DNA of 58,451 nucleotides from Actinomycetes bacterium. GTDB taxonomy: Bacteria; Actinomycetota; Acidimicrobiia; Acidimicrobiales; Bog-793. Made by a program: the position numbers and the translations under genes. A model generated the notes under the pieces. It saw only the letters and a list, made by a program, of their open reading frames with translations. It made no database searches and was not told the DNA's origin. How positions within the stretch are numbered: position 1 is the stretch's first letter; every line of letters starts with the position of its first letter. The stretch is taken from NCBI GenBank assembly GCA_021829645.1, contig JAKBPI010000008.1, forward strand, positions 1 to 58,451, given 5' to 3'. Below are positions 35,116 to 43,999 of the stretch, in pieces.

Positions 35116-36390
35116 ATGAACGCTTTGCACCGTGATCAAGAGCTTGTTTTGCCGCCAAAGAATTCCGTATTTGTTTTAGGCGGTCTCGGGGGAGTGGGGA
35201 AAACTACCTCTTCGGCAGCGTTCTCCCTGTCTCTTGCCCGTCATGGAGCAAAAGTTATAGTGATAACAGTTGATCCGGCTAAAAGGCTGCTGGATACTTT
35301 CGGCCTTGACGGTAATGCCATCGATTCTCAGACTCCAATAAAAATTTCGCTCAACAATGAACTAATGCAGACGCAGCACAGCGGAAAAGGCGAGCTATGG
35401 ATATCAATGCTCGATACCAAAGCTTCTTTTGATGATTTGATCACTAGGCTCTGCGATCAAGAGAGTGAAAAAGATGCCATTTTAGCCAATGCCGTCTATA
35501 GAAGTATTTCAACGGGTTTTGCTTACGGCAGTGAATATATTGCTATGGAAAGGGTCTTATGTCTTTATGAACAGGGCGAGTGGGACTATATCATTGTGGA
35601 TACACCGCCTGGTGAAAACCTATTCACGTTACTTGCCGCACCTAAGCGTATGGCACAATTTTTTTCTTCCAAAACGCTGCGGTTTTTGATAGCTCCATAC
35701 CGATCAAAGTTCTTAAATATAGCCTCTAAGCCGCTCTACGACATAATCAACCGTCTCCTTGGTTTGGAAATGCTGTTTCAAATTAGCGAATTTTTTAAAC
35801 TTTTCGAATCATTGCGTCGTAAGTTTGCCAAGCGGGCAGACGAGGTCGAAGAATTTCTACTTAATCCCAACACCAGCCATATCCTCATCACAACTCTCGA
35901 TCATTTGCGAAGTGAAGAAATAATAAACTTTATTAATAAGTTTCTCGCCTCCCGTCATCATCTGAGTGCTGTTATATGTAATTCGACTCTGCCTGAATAC
36001 TTGTCGGAAAAGGCCGGTATCGATTTCGCAGAGCGCTTAAGTAAGGGTAAGAGCGGGTGGGTTGAAGATTATTTATCCGAGCAACTCCGCTCCTTTGATT
36101 CATTTTGGAAAGCGCAAAGTAACGATGCCACCGAGGAGCGAGATTTCGTCTTACAAGGTTTTATTAAATTATTGGGAGAAAATTTTCTTAGTTATGCCTT
36201 GGTGGCAGCCGGAGAAAAAACTGTTTATAAAAAAATAAGTTCCGATATAAACCAAAAACAACCTTCACATCAAAAAGCGCCGGTGAGTCTGATCAAGCTG
36301 CCTTATTTGTTGGACCCAGCGGGAGATATGGCGGCAATAGCTTTTTTGGGAGAGGCTATTCTATTCTCTCTTTTTGAAAATCCGAGCTAA
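35116..36390 (+). CDS. ArsA/Get3-like ATPase, subunit 2
   Basis: Second member of the pair, nine bases downstream. The P-loop is LGGLGGVGKTT: the P-loop Lys29 is kept but the signature Lys of deviant Walker A is Leu24. ITVDPAKRLLDTFGL (switch-like), DYIIVDTPPGENLF (Walker B) and a long insert after residue 190 rich in hydrophobic and Lys residues (RSKFLNIASKPLYDIINRLL) follow; that insert is where client-binding helices sit in Get3. 424 residues. Complete. The asymmetric pair suggests that only one subunit contributes the signature Lys across the dimer interface. Confidence 0.87.
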   Translation: MNALHRDQELVLPPKNSVFVLGGLGGVGKTTSSAAFSLSLARHGAKVIVITVDPAKRLLDTFGLDGNAIDSQTPIKISLNNELMQTQHSGKGELWISMLDTKASFDDLITRLCDQESEKDAILANAVYRSISTGFAYGSEYIAMERVLCLYEQGEWDYIIVDTPPGENLFTLLAAPKRMAQFFSSKTLRFLIAPYRSKFLNIASKPLYDIINRLLGLEMLFQISEFFKLFESLRRKFAKRADEVEEFLLNPNTSHILITTLDHLRSEEIINFINKFLASRHHLSAVICNSTLPEYLSEKAGIDFAERLSKGKSGWVEDYLSEQLRSFDSFWKAQSNDATEERDFVLQGFIKLLGENFLSYALVAAGEKTVYKKISSDINQKQPSHQKAPVSLIKLPYLLDPAGDMAAIAFLGEAILFSLFENPS

Positions 36391-36515
36391 ATATTCTGTA
36401 AATCTCTATTTTGTAAGGCAGAAGTAGCATTGACGACAGATATATTTTATATTTTTTTCTATTTTCCTACTTTATACAAGTTGTGACTTTACTTTAAACC
36501 TCTACCATTGTATAG

Positions 36516-37460
36516 ATGCTCGATTATCATGTTCATTTATTTTCTCACGATGACATAGCCTATGACGAACAAGTTACACTTTCTGCCATAGCGCAGTTAT
36601 GCTCAGTAGCAAAGAAACGGAATCTGACGGAAATAGCCATAACGGAGCATCTTTTTAGGTTTAAGGAAGCAAAGCACTTTTTTACCAAGATGACCGAGGA
36701 GGTCAGCGATACTCAAGCAGCTGATTTCATGCGTGACTATTACGATTTCCATGCCACACTGAGTTTGGAGCACTACATTCATATTTTAACAGAAGCAAAG
36801 AGGCGTGGCTTTCCCGTCGCAATTGGGATTGAGATGGATTTCATTCCGGGGCAGATGGATGAAGTAAACTCTTTTTTGTCCTCGTTTCCTTTTGATGTCG
36901 TACTGGGTTCAGTGCATTTCATCAAAGGTCATATGTTCGACGTTTTGGATTCTGACTTACAAGTATCCAAATGGAACACCGAAGGAGCGGAGAAAGTCTT
37001 TAGAGATTACCTTGTACTTTTGGAAGAGCTGATGCTGTCAGGAACAGCCAACGTTTTGGCTCATGTTGACCTTGTGAAAGTTATGGGTAGAAGACCTTCC
37101 GAAGCGGCGCTACATGACTTTGAAAATGAACTTGTGGATCTTGTCACAAGAAAGCTTGTAACAGTTGGAGAAGAAAATAAAGAGAACGTTCCACCTGTAA
37201 TTGGCAGAACAGTTGTAGAGTTGTCGTCGGCAGGTTGGCGCAAACCGATCGGAGCGCAATACCCAAGCAGTTTTATTTTGAAGAAATTGTTTGATTCCGG
37301 CCTGGGTATAACTTTGGCTTCCGACGCCCACGAACCGATGAGCATTGGTTATAGATTTAATGATTTATGGCGTTTAGCTGAGGAAATAGGCTATAAAAGC
37401 CTGGCTCGTTTTTCTGATCGTAGCGGCTATCCTTATAGCATAAATAAAGGAAAAATATGA
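36516..37460 (+). CDS. PHP-domain phosphoesterase (HisJ-like)
   Basis: Metal-dependent phosphatase of the PHP superfamily, nearest to histidinol-phosphatase HisJ/HisK. Metal-binding motifs: DYHVHLF at residues 3-9, ITEHLF, IGIEMDFIPG, VLGSVHFIKG, LAHVDLVK, and the final SDAHEPMSIG. 314 residues. Starts at ATG 36516 after a 125-base gap. Its stop overlaps the ATG of the histidine kinase, so the two are coupled, and no his genes are near; a nucleotide or histidinol-phosphate substrate are both possible. Confidence 0.85.
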   Translation: MLDYHVHLFSHDDIAYDEQVTLSAIAQLCSVAKKRNLTEIAITEHLFRFKEAKHFFTKMTEEVSDTQAADFMRDYYDFHATLSLEHYIHILTEAKRRGFPVAIGIEMDFIPGQMDEVNSFLSSFPFDVVLGSVHFIKGHMFDVLDSDLQVSKWNTEGAEKVFRDYLVLLEELMLSGTANVLAHVDLVKVMGRRPSEAALHDFENELVDLVTRKLVTVGEENKENVPPVIGRTVVELSSAGWRKPIGAQYPSSFILKKLFDSGLGITLASDAHEPMSIGYRFNDLWRLAEEIGYKSLARFSDRSGYPYSINKGKI

Positions 37461-38992
37461 CTTACCCAGCGGATCTGGCACGAGAGCTGACAAGTTTAGA
37501 ATCTGAGGCAAGGAGCCACTTGGAACGCCTGATGTCTACCTGGCCTCTTCTTTCCGATCTGTCTTTTTCTGATTTGATTCTACATGTCCCCGTCGACAAT
37601 TTATCCTTGACCTCAAATGAATCAGTGGGATCAGGAGGCAACCGTGACGCTTTTGCGCGGCGTTCTCACCCTGGTGATGAGCTGCATTTTGTAGTGCTGG
37701 GGCAAATACGTCCTGCCACCAGCCAAACATTTTTTGAACACGACTTGATAGGGCAAATCTATGCGGCAGGAGAGTTACCGCTTGTTCGCGAATCTTGGGA
37801 AAAAGGCATTATAGTTTTTGGCGAATTGGATGAAGGGCGCGAAGAGCCAACTCGTTATCAGTGTATACCTGTGCGATGGAACAATGAGGTAATAGCCGTC
37901 TTATCTAGGGCTTGGTCTCCGTTGATTGGGCGAAAAACCGGAGGGCTTGAGCGTACGTATTTAACTTTATTCGCCAGGTTTGCTCAAATGATTGCAGACG
38001 GAGTTTTCCCGTTTGTGACCGATGACGATACTTTTGAAGACGCTCCGCGTGTGGGGGATGGGGTAATAGTCTTAGATCATCTGAAGCATATAATTTTTGC
38101 TTCACCCAATGCTGTCAATGCCTTACATAGGATGGGTATCATGTCTTCGGTTACGGGTAGTACCTTGACGGAGTTGGGATTGCGTGTTGAGGCAATCGAT
38201 GTCGCTTACACAAAACACCTCCCGGTCATAGAGGAATTCGAGCGTAGGCCCGATGTCATAGCTATTTTGCGATGCATACCTTTAATTGAAGACGCCAACG
38301 TGGTGGGTGCAGTCCTTCTGATTAGGGATGTGACGGATCTGAGACGGCGTGATCGTCTGCTCCTTTCCAAGGATGCAGCCATTAGAGAAGTTCACCACCG
38401 CGTCAAAAATAATCTTCAGACTATCTCTTCTCTGTTGAGACTGCAGTCTCGCAGACTAAATGACAATGCGGCAAAACAGGCTCTTTCCGAGGCGGAAAGA
38501 CGTATCGCAGCAATTGCCTTGGTGCATGAAATATTGGCTAGGGAACCCGGTGATCAAGTGCCCTTTGGCGAGATTATGCCGGCATTAATTCGTCTAGCCA
38601 GAGACGGAGAGTTTCATGGCAGGGAAGTCACCATCGAGTGTGAAGGCAGTTTGGGGGAAGTCCCTGCTGAGGTGGCAACACCTCTGGCTGTTGTGATTGC
38701 AGAATTAACTCAAAATGCTGTTGAACACGCTTTTGCTGAGCCCTTTACCGGCTTGCCTCATGTTAAAATAAACTTGGCAATTGATGCAATACGAAACGGG
38801 TTTGTTGTCGAGGTGATCGACAACGGGATGGGATTTCCTGACGATTTCGATATAGAAAAGACGAAAAGTTTGGGTTTATCAATAGCCAGAGACCTAGTAT
38901 GCTCACAACTTTCAGGCGAGTTGAGTATAGGCGGTAGAAAAGATGGCATAAATGGTGCAAGTGTTGTTATAGTGATACCGCGCAGTAGCTGA
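37457..38992 (+). CDS. pdtaS: PdtaS-like sensor histidine kinase
   Basis: Soluble two-component kinase with an N-terminal GAF-like region (residues 10-180), a PAS-like domain (about 195-290) and a HisKA_2 plus HATPase end. Phosphoacceptor segment REVHHRVKNNLQTISSLLRL has the double His at 313-314; ATP-binding blocks are ELTQNAVEHAF, VIDNGMGFPDDF and GLSIARDL. This domain set is that of PdtaS, partner of the ANTAR antiterminator PdtaR; no response regulator lies here. The gene converges on whiB, matching the whiB1-pdtaS neighbourhood I recall in mycobacteria. No membrane segment, so it senses something inside the cell. Confidence 0.9.
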   Translation: MTYPADLARELTSLESEARSHLERLMSTWPLLSDLSFSDLILHVPVDNLSLTSNESVGSGGNRDAFARRSHPGDELHFVVLGQIRPATSQTFFEHDLIGQIYAAGELPLVRESWEKGIIVFGELDEGREEPTRYQCIPVRWNNEVIAVLSRAWSPLIGRKTGGLERTYLTLFARFAQMIADGVFPFVTDDDTFEDAPRVGDGVIVLDHLKHIIFASPNAVNALHRMGIMSSVTGSTLTELGLRVEAIDVAYTKHLPVIEEFERRPDVIAILRCIPLIEDANVVGAVLLIRDVTDLRRRDRLLLSKDAAIREVHHRVKNNLQTISSLLRLQSRRLNDNAAKQALSEAERRIAAIALVHEILAREPGDQVPFGEIMPALIRLARDGEFHGREVTIECEGSLGEVPAEVATPLAVVIAELTQNAVEHAFAEPFTGLPHVKINLAIDAIRNGFVVEVIDNGMGFPDDFDIEKTKSLGLSIARDLVCSQLSGELSIGGRKDGINGASVVIVIPRSS

Positions 38993-39002
38993 TTGAGAGA
39001 TT

Positions 39003-39302
39003 TTATATCGCTTGTGAGCTTTTAAGATATCTCAAGTGAGGAGAGCGTCGCATATTTTTTCTTTCATCCTCGGAAGTGCATCCCCAAACTCCCGATTCTT
39101 GATTTGTGCTGATCGCATAATCCAGGCATTCTCTTACCACAGGACATTCCTGGCAGATTGATTTTGCCCTTTGGATCTCTTTTAGAGCAGGCCCTGTTCT
39201 GCCGATCGGGAAAAAAATATCAATAGGTAAATTCTTGCAGGCTGCCAATTCATACCAGTTTTTTTCGGGGAAAAAGTTATTTTCGCAGTACTGAAGAGCC
39301 AT
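39003..39302 (-). CDS. whiB1: WhiB-family Fe-S transcriptional regulator (WhiB1-like)
   Basis: 99 residues. The four [4Fe-4S] ligands are Cys22, Cys50, Cys53 and Cys59 (C, then CQECPVVREC). The following turn, nearly always GVWGG, reads GVWGCTSEDERK, so Gly is replaced by Cys75; there is also Cys6. A basic C-terminal tail (RRSPHLRYLK) would bind DNA. WhiB proteins act with the housekeeping sigma factor. WhiB1-like assignment rests on length and on convergence with the PdtaS-like kinase. Confidence 0.93.
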   Translation of the reverse strand: MALQYCENNFFPEKNWYELAACKNLPIDIFFPIGRTGPALKEIQRAKSICQECPVVRECLDYAISTNQESGVWGCTSEDERKNMRRSPHLRYLKSSQAI

Positions 39303-39437
39303 TTTTCCCCTTCCTGATACTTGTGATAGTATTCACAAAGTGTCTTACAAATGCCTTTTATGATTTGTTCTTATATGAAGTCTAACAAGAATACAGAAAT
39401 TGGACTCAACGAGATCTAGTTGTTGGCACAAATGGGC

Positions 39438-39488
39438 AAAAAAGATCTTATTCTATCTGACTAACAGATGGAATAAGATCTTTTTTGT
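39438..39488. terminator. strong bidirectional terminator between whiB and ppa
   Basis: A 22-bp stem with a single G-U: 39439-39454 pairs perfectly with 39472-39487, continued by 39456-39460 with 39466-39470, and a five-base loop ACTAA. It starts with AAAAAA and ends with TTTTTT, so it works in both directions. It lies 65 bases past the ppa stop (minus) and would end that transcript. Confidence 0.9.
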
Positions 39489-39552
39489 CTGACTAGTGTT
39501 TTAGTCTTTGAAGGATAAGGTCACATAGCGATGCCTAGTGTGCCGTTGACTT

Positions 39553-40044
39553 TTAGCTTTTGTGTTGGGTCTGAAAACGTGTTCTTGAGGCATTTACTTC
39601 ATCTTGTGCAGTGCTTTTATCAGACCAAGCGATACCAAGAACTTTTTTGCCCGGTTCAAGTGCTTTGTATACTTCAAAGAAATGTTGTATTTTTTGTTTT
39701 TCGAACTCGTCGATATCATTCAAGTCTTGAAATTTTTCATATCTAGGATCGTCGGCAGGTACGCAAATAACTTTGTCGTCAGGTCCTTTTTCGTCAGTCA
39801 TCTGCAACATGGCTACAGGTCTTGCCACTATGCGGCACCCCGGAAAAGTCGGACTAATCAGTAAAACCAAAGCGTCAAGAGGGTCGCCGTCTTGACCCAA
39901 TGTGTCGTCTATGAAACCGTAGTCAGCCGGATAATGCGTTGCGGTAAATAGCGTACGGTCCAGGTAGATGTTGCCGGTTTCGTGATCAATTTCGTACTTA
40001 TTTTTTTCATTGGCGGGTATTTCCACCACGACATCGAATTCCAT
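39553..40044 (-). CDS. ppa: inorganic pyrophosphatase
   Basis: Family I soluble pyrophosphatase that hydrolyses PPi and so drives biosynthetic reactions. VVVEIPANEKNKYEID at the N terminus, HYPADYGFIDDTLGQDGDPLDALVL with the metal-binding Asp cluster, and KVICVPADDPRY are all typical; 163 residues from ATG 40044, which has GGAG six bases upstream. A TTG twelve bases further up lies inside that ribosome site and is unlikely. Single gene, with a strong terminator downstream. Confidence 0.97.
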   Translation of the reverse strand: MEFDVVVEIPANEKNKYEIDHETGNIYLDRTLFTATHYPADYGFIDDTLGQDGDPLDALVLLISPTFPGCRIVARPVAMLQMTDEKGPDDKVICVPADDPRYEKFQDLNDIDEFEKQKIQHFFEVYKALEPGKKVLGIAWSDKSTAQDEVNASRTRFQTQHKS

Positions 40045-40126
40045 ATTTATCTCCAATGATCGGTTACGGTGCCATTTTAGCCAAGTTTTTTTCGTAGTTT
40101 TTGATTTTCGATCAATACGGACAAGG

Positions 40127-40978
40127 CTATAAAGAGGTTTTGACGGTTACCAAGAGATCTTCGTAGACATTTGGGGATGCAGCTATGAGTAACGGACCGT
40201 CTTGGGGTGTCATAACTTCAGAACTCTGAGCGCCTGCCATTTCGGCGATTAGCAGTCCGGCTGCCTGGTCCCATGGCTTGAGACCTACTTCATAGTAAGC
40301 ATCCAGTCTGCCACAGGCAACTGAGCATAGGTCGAGTGAAGCTGCTCCTATACGTCTTATATCTCTGATTTGCGGGAGGATTTTTGTCAGGAGTAGGGAT
40401 TGACGGCTGCGTCTTGTGTGGTCGTAACCGAATCCTGTACCAACTAGAGATGTCGCCAAATTGTTCGGTGTCGACACGGCAATCTCCGTGCCGTTTAGTA
40501 GTGGCTTGTGGAAAAGAGAAGCGGTGAAAATCTCTTTTCTGACCGGACTATATACGGCTCCGGCAAGGACTTTCCCATGTGGTGCCCGTAGGTTATCCGG
40601 GTTAACTCTTTCTGCTACGGCAATCGACACCGCAAAAGAGTCTATGCCGTATACAAAATTAATTGTTCCGTCCAACGGATCGATAACCCATATAAAATCA
40701 CTTGTCCCAATTTCACTTCCCTGTTCCTCTCCGAGTATCGAGTCATGGGGTCTTAGGGAGTGTATGATCTGTCTGGCTTTTGCCTCAGCTTTTTCGTCTG
40801 CCTCTGTTGCGTAATCGGTAGGTGAGGTTTTGGTGGTAATGCTCTCCAGGAGTTTTGCTTTTTTCACTGGAGAAAAGTAATCGAGGAGAACACCGCCTAC
40901 TTCAGTTGCTACAGTGTTACAAATGCTATAAAAACTATCCACTAATTCAGCGTCAAAGTTCTGATGACTGCCGTTCAT
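40127..40978 (-). CDS. suhB: inositol-phosphate phosphatase family protein (SuhB/IMPase)
   Basis: Mg-dependent, Li-sensitive phosphatase fold acting on inositol-1-phosphate or related sugar phosphates. Metal motifs: TDYATEADEKAE, ILGEEQG, WVIDPLDGTINFVYGI, and the late KPWDQAAGLLIAEMAGA. About 283 residues. I prefer ATG 40978, with AGGTGA upstream; GTG 40987 is in frame. Actinobacteria use such enzymes for inositol lipids or mycothiol; a histidinol-phosphatase role is also possible for this family. Confidence 0.92.
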   Translation of the reverse strand: MNGSHQNFDAELVDSFYSICNTVATEVGGVLLDYFSPVKKAKLLESITTKTSPTDYATEADEKAEAKARQIIHSLRPHDSILGEEQGSEIGTSDFIWVIDPLDGTINFVYGIDSFAVSIAVAERVNPDNLRAPHGKVLAGAVYSPVRKEIFTASLFHKPLLNGTEIAVSTPNNLATSLVGTGFGYDHTRRSRQSLLLTKILPQIRDIRRIGAASLDLCSVACGRLDAYYEVGLKPWDQAAGLLIAEMAGAQSSEVMTPQDGPLLIAASPNVYEDLLVTVKTSL

Positions 40979-41140
40979 TCTTATCACCTGCCTTGTATCG
41001 TAAGGCTACAGTATAGAAACATCACCGGTGTGATGAATGCAGACTTTTATGCAATGCTCGTTTTGTGTTCTCTTGGAATGCACAATATTTTACCCAGAGA
41101 TACTTGTCGCCAAAGAAGGCGCAGCAGTGCTAAGGTCGTG

Positions 41141-42148
41141 TCAGGAGTTTTGACGCAGTGACTTTAGTTTGGGCAATTGGCTTAACCTGAGCACCGCTAT
41201 TTCCAAAGCCAATTTAGCGTCTAAGCCCAGTGAGCCTTTGATCGCCAAGTCTGTTTCCTTTAGAATTTGTGCCGCCCGTGCTAATTTTTCCGAGCCCAAT
41301 GCCCGTGAACATCTCAGTACTTTGCCTGCCGGATAGGGTGCCAGTTTCGTCAGTTTAGACGCTATTGAGTTATCTATATCGGTCAAACCATCGAGTCGAA
41401 TCATGGCCTGGTAATGTTTCCACAGAATGAATAGTATCTGCAAAGGATGTCTTTGATTTTCTAAAAGTCTTGACAGTTGGTGCAAGGCTTCACTACTTTT
41501 TCCTGCATCTATGGCATCTGTCAGATCCCATGGGGCAGAAGTGCCTTCAGATCCCAAAAAAGGTTCCAAATCGCTAAGTCCTATTTTGGTATTCTCGCCA
41601 TAAACCTCTTTGAGGAGTGAAAGGATCTCTTCTACTTTTACCAAGTCTTCACCCGCGTGGTCTTTGAGTCTCTTTAAGGCCTGCTGATCTAAGTTGACAT
41701 GCGCCCTAGCGAGATGTGAAGAATACCATTCCTCTCGACCTTTGGCTCCCAGTTTTGGATCTGTGTCTACAACCGTACCGCCGTCTGTCACGGCTTTAAT
41801 AAGTGAAGCGGGAGGTTTTTTACCCGCGGACACTAAAAGCAGATCAGCGTCTTGTTTGACGATATCTTTGTTATTGAGAAATTCAACGAGCGGCTCAAGC
41901 TGAGATGCACTTGATTGCTCTAGTCCTCGTAAGACAACGATCTTTTCTGGAGCGAGCAGGGAGGGTGTCCTGCATGCGTCTATGGTTTGTGCAACGGGGT
42001 TTTCCTCTGTCGTTGTAGGCAAAGAATACTCTTCGTAATTAAAATTCTGACTTCTGTCGTGACCAAGCTTTTGCAGCAAGTTATTAAGTTCGTTGATTAC
42101 CAGACTGTATTCTGTTCCGTAAAGCAAACTAACAGAGAATCGTTGCAT
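41141..42148 (-). CDS. holA: DNA polymerase III, delta subunit
   Basis: Clamp-loader subunit that opens the sliding clamp. 335 residues. N-terminal SLLYGTEYSLV, then IDACRTPSLLAPEKIVVLRGLE, and the central TSAPWDLTDAIDAGKSSEAL with HPLQILFILWKHYQAMIRL are the family's most recognisable parts; the C-terminal end (KETDLAIKGSLGLDAKLALE) is the collar-like helix pair. Start ATG 42148 has GAGG five bases upstream. The usual neighbour rpsT is absent from the 150 bases downstream. Confidence 0.9.
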   Translation of the reverse strand: MQRFSVSLLYGTEYSLVINELNNLLQKLGHDRSQNFNYEEYSLPTTTEENPVAQTIDACRTPSLLAPEKIVVLRGLEQSSASQLEPLVEFLNNKDIVKQDADLLLVSAGKKPPASLIKAVTDGGTVVDTDPKLGAKGREEWYSSHLARAHVNLDQQALKRLKDHAGEDLVKVEEILSLLKEVYGENTKIGLSDLEPFLGSEGTSAPWDLTDAIDAGKSSEALHQLSRLLENQRHPLQILFILWKHYQAMIRLDGLTDIDNSIASKLTKLAPYPAGKVLRCSRALGSEKLARAAQILKETDLAIKGSLGLDAKLALEIAVLRLSQLPKLKSLRQNS

Positions 42149-42239
42149 ACTACCTCGAACCTATCGACGAGAGATTTTGTAGCAGGTTGCTCCAAAATCA
42201 TACTTTGGTATCTTTGTCGTCTCGGACATTTTTTGCATG

Positions 42240-43130
42240 TCAGTGACTGACGTCATGGTATTGTTGGCTGGAAGCGTTGAGTATATATTCAAGTGTTTGT
42301 GCCACGCGTTTTGTCCCTTCCACATCATGGCACCTTACAATTCTGCAGCCTTGCGCTATACCGATTGCAGCAGCTGCCAGCGAAGCATTTTTCCTCTGTG
42401 AAATATCCAAATCGAGTGTTTCGCCGAGAAACGTTTTGTTGGATGCAGACAGCAATAAAGGGAAGCCGGTTTGAGCCAAGAGGTCTTGGTTTTGCAAAAG
42501 CTCCAGAGATTGTGATGTTGTTTTCCCCAAATCAAGTCCGGCGTCAATGAGAATTTGATCTTTGCTAAGGCCGGTTTGAACGGCACGTTGACAAATATCG
42601 CCGAGTTTTTTTATCACAGCGGCCGTCACGTCGTCGTTTTCATAGACGGGAAATTCGTCCCTTACCCTTGGGGCTAGTCTTATATGGGTTACAACAACAG
42701 AGGCGTTGTGTTTGGCTATATTTTTGAGGTAATTTGGATCTGCGCAGCCGCTGATATCGTTTCCCAAGACTGCTCCTGCGGTAAGGGCTTCGTCTATAAC
42801 CCGAGCATTCCAAGTATCGACAGAGAGAGGCGTGTCAAAACGTTTGTGCAGCTCTTCCACCGCAGGTATTACGCGATCCAGTTCTTCCTGTTCTGTGACA
42901 GGGTCTCCTGGTCCTGCTTTGACTCCGCCTATATCTAAGATATCTGCTCCGTCGGCAACAAGGGAGTCAGCTTTTTTTAAGAATAAGTCAAAGTCGTAAT
43001 AAGAGCCTTTGTCATAGAATGAATCAGGAGTTCTGTTGAGGATGCCCATAACCAAGGATCTAAAACTGCAGTCGTAGTGAGCTTTACCTAGACGAATGAG
43101 GATGGGCTGTTTTGGTAAGTATATTTTCAT
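42240..43130 (-). CDS. folP2: dihydropteroate-synthase-like protein, FolP2 type
   Basis: DHPS fold: VMGILNRTPDSFYDKGSY, then DILDIGGVKAGPGDPVTEQEE, PLSVDTWNARVIDEAL, NDISGC, and the DPGID-like LIDAGLDLGKTT. The motif that in genuine DHPS reads DIGGESTRPG is DIGGVKAGPG here, as in mycobacterial FolP2, a paralogue reported not to substitute for DHPS. The SNKxF loop (LLSASNKTFLG) is kept. 296 residues. No folate genes are adjacent, so the real DHPS (FolP1) is probably elsewhere and this one may act on another pterin or none. Confidence 0.87.
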   Translation of the reverse strand: MKIYLPKQPILIRLGKAHYDCSFRSLVMGILNRTPDSFYDKGSYYDFDLFLKKADSLVADGADILDIGGVKAGPGDPVTEQEELDRVIPAVEELHKRFDTPLSVDTWNARVIDEALTAGAVLGNDISGCADPNYLKNIAKHNASVVVTHIRLAPRVRDEFPVYENDDVTAAVIKKLGDICQRAVQTGLSKDQILIDAGLDLGKTTSQSLELLQNQDLLAQTGFPLLLSASNKTFLGETLDLDISQRKNASLAAAAIGIAQGCRIVRCHDVEGTKRVAQTLEYILNASSQQYHDVSH

Positions 43131-43192
43131 CGAACAAAACTAATTTAGCATAGGTCTTTGGAGAATTGACCCCATCGTCTTTCTGTCTGTAA

Positions 43193-43924
43193 TTAAAATA
43201 GACGCGAAGCCAACTTCCTTCTGTATTCTTCACGCAGAGGGTCACTTGCCTCTAAGACTTCAAGTAAGTCAAGATATGTGTGTCTTGCCGGCTCACTGGT
43301 TTTGACTTTGTCCAGAAGCTCTTCAAGTTGCTTATATACAGAAGAGTTATCTGTTATGGGGGTACGGTTGTTTCCCAGCCTGGCTACTCTGGCCAATGCC
43401 ATCAAATGACGGGTTTCTTCTGTTTCGGGGATCCTCACCAAGAGGGCCAGTGTCTCTTCGGGATTGTCGTTGTCTAACATCATTTTTGCCAGAGCCACTA
43501 TTGCTCCCCGGTGATCAGGTTCAAGCTCTAGAGCCTCCCTGAGGGAAGCCTCATCACCTTTTTGTACGAGTAGGTCGGCTTCACTGGGTTTTGTTTTAGC
43601 AATAACGTTGGCTATGAAGTCAAAAACTTCGTTTTCCGGCTTAGCTCCGATGAAGGTATCAATGACTTTTCTGTCGAAGATAGCGTAAACAGCCGGTATG
43701 GACTGCACTTGAAAGACGCTTGATATACTGGGGTTCTCATCAACGTTGATTTTTGCTAGAGTTACCTGATCCTGGAAGAAGTCTACAGTCTTTTCCAGAA
43801 TCGGGCCCAAGAGTTTGCACGGACCACACCAAGGTGCCCACATATCCATAACCACCGGTATGGATTTCGATTCGTTCAGTACTTTTTCTTCAAAGTCAAC
43901 ATCTGTTACTTCAATTACAGCCAT
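43193..43924 (-). CDS. thioredoxin-domain protein with C-terminal TPR repeats (CnoX/YbbN-like)
   Basis: Residues 1-105 are a thioredoxin fold with the active site WAPWCGPCKLLGP and the cis-Pro in QSIPAVYAI. Residues 110-243 are helical repeats (SLREALELEPDHRGAIVALA and so on), as in YbbN/CnoX chaperedoxins that hand clients to GroEL or DnaK. Both active-site Cys are present, unlike E. coli YbbN (SxxC), so it may be redox active. 243 residues; ATG 43924. Followed on minus by folP2 after 62 bases. Confidence 0.9.
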   Translation of the reverse strand: MAVIEVTDVDFEEKVLNESKSIPVVMDMWAPWCGPCKLLGPILEKTVDFFQDQVTLAKINVDENPSISSVFQVQSIPAVYAIFDRKVIDTFIGAKPENEVFDFIANVIAKTKPSEADLLVQKGDEASLREALELEPDHRGAIVALAKMMLDNDNPEETLALLVRIPETEETRHLMALARVARLGNNRTPITDNSSVYKQLEELLDKVKTSEPARHTYLDLLEVLEASDPLREEYRRKLASRLF

Positions 43925-43999
43925 ACAGTTAAGCTACCGCCTTTTTTGATATTTATGGATGAAATTTTAAATTCTGTTCTGTAAATACAGAAAGTATGC

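Noticed and set aside
34078-36390. Arsenite efflux operon
   Set aside because: No arsB, arsR, arsC or arsD nearby and no arsenite-binding Cys triplet seen; the pair matches the actinobacterial Get3-like type.
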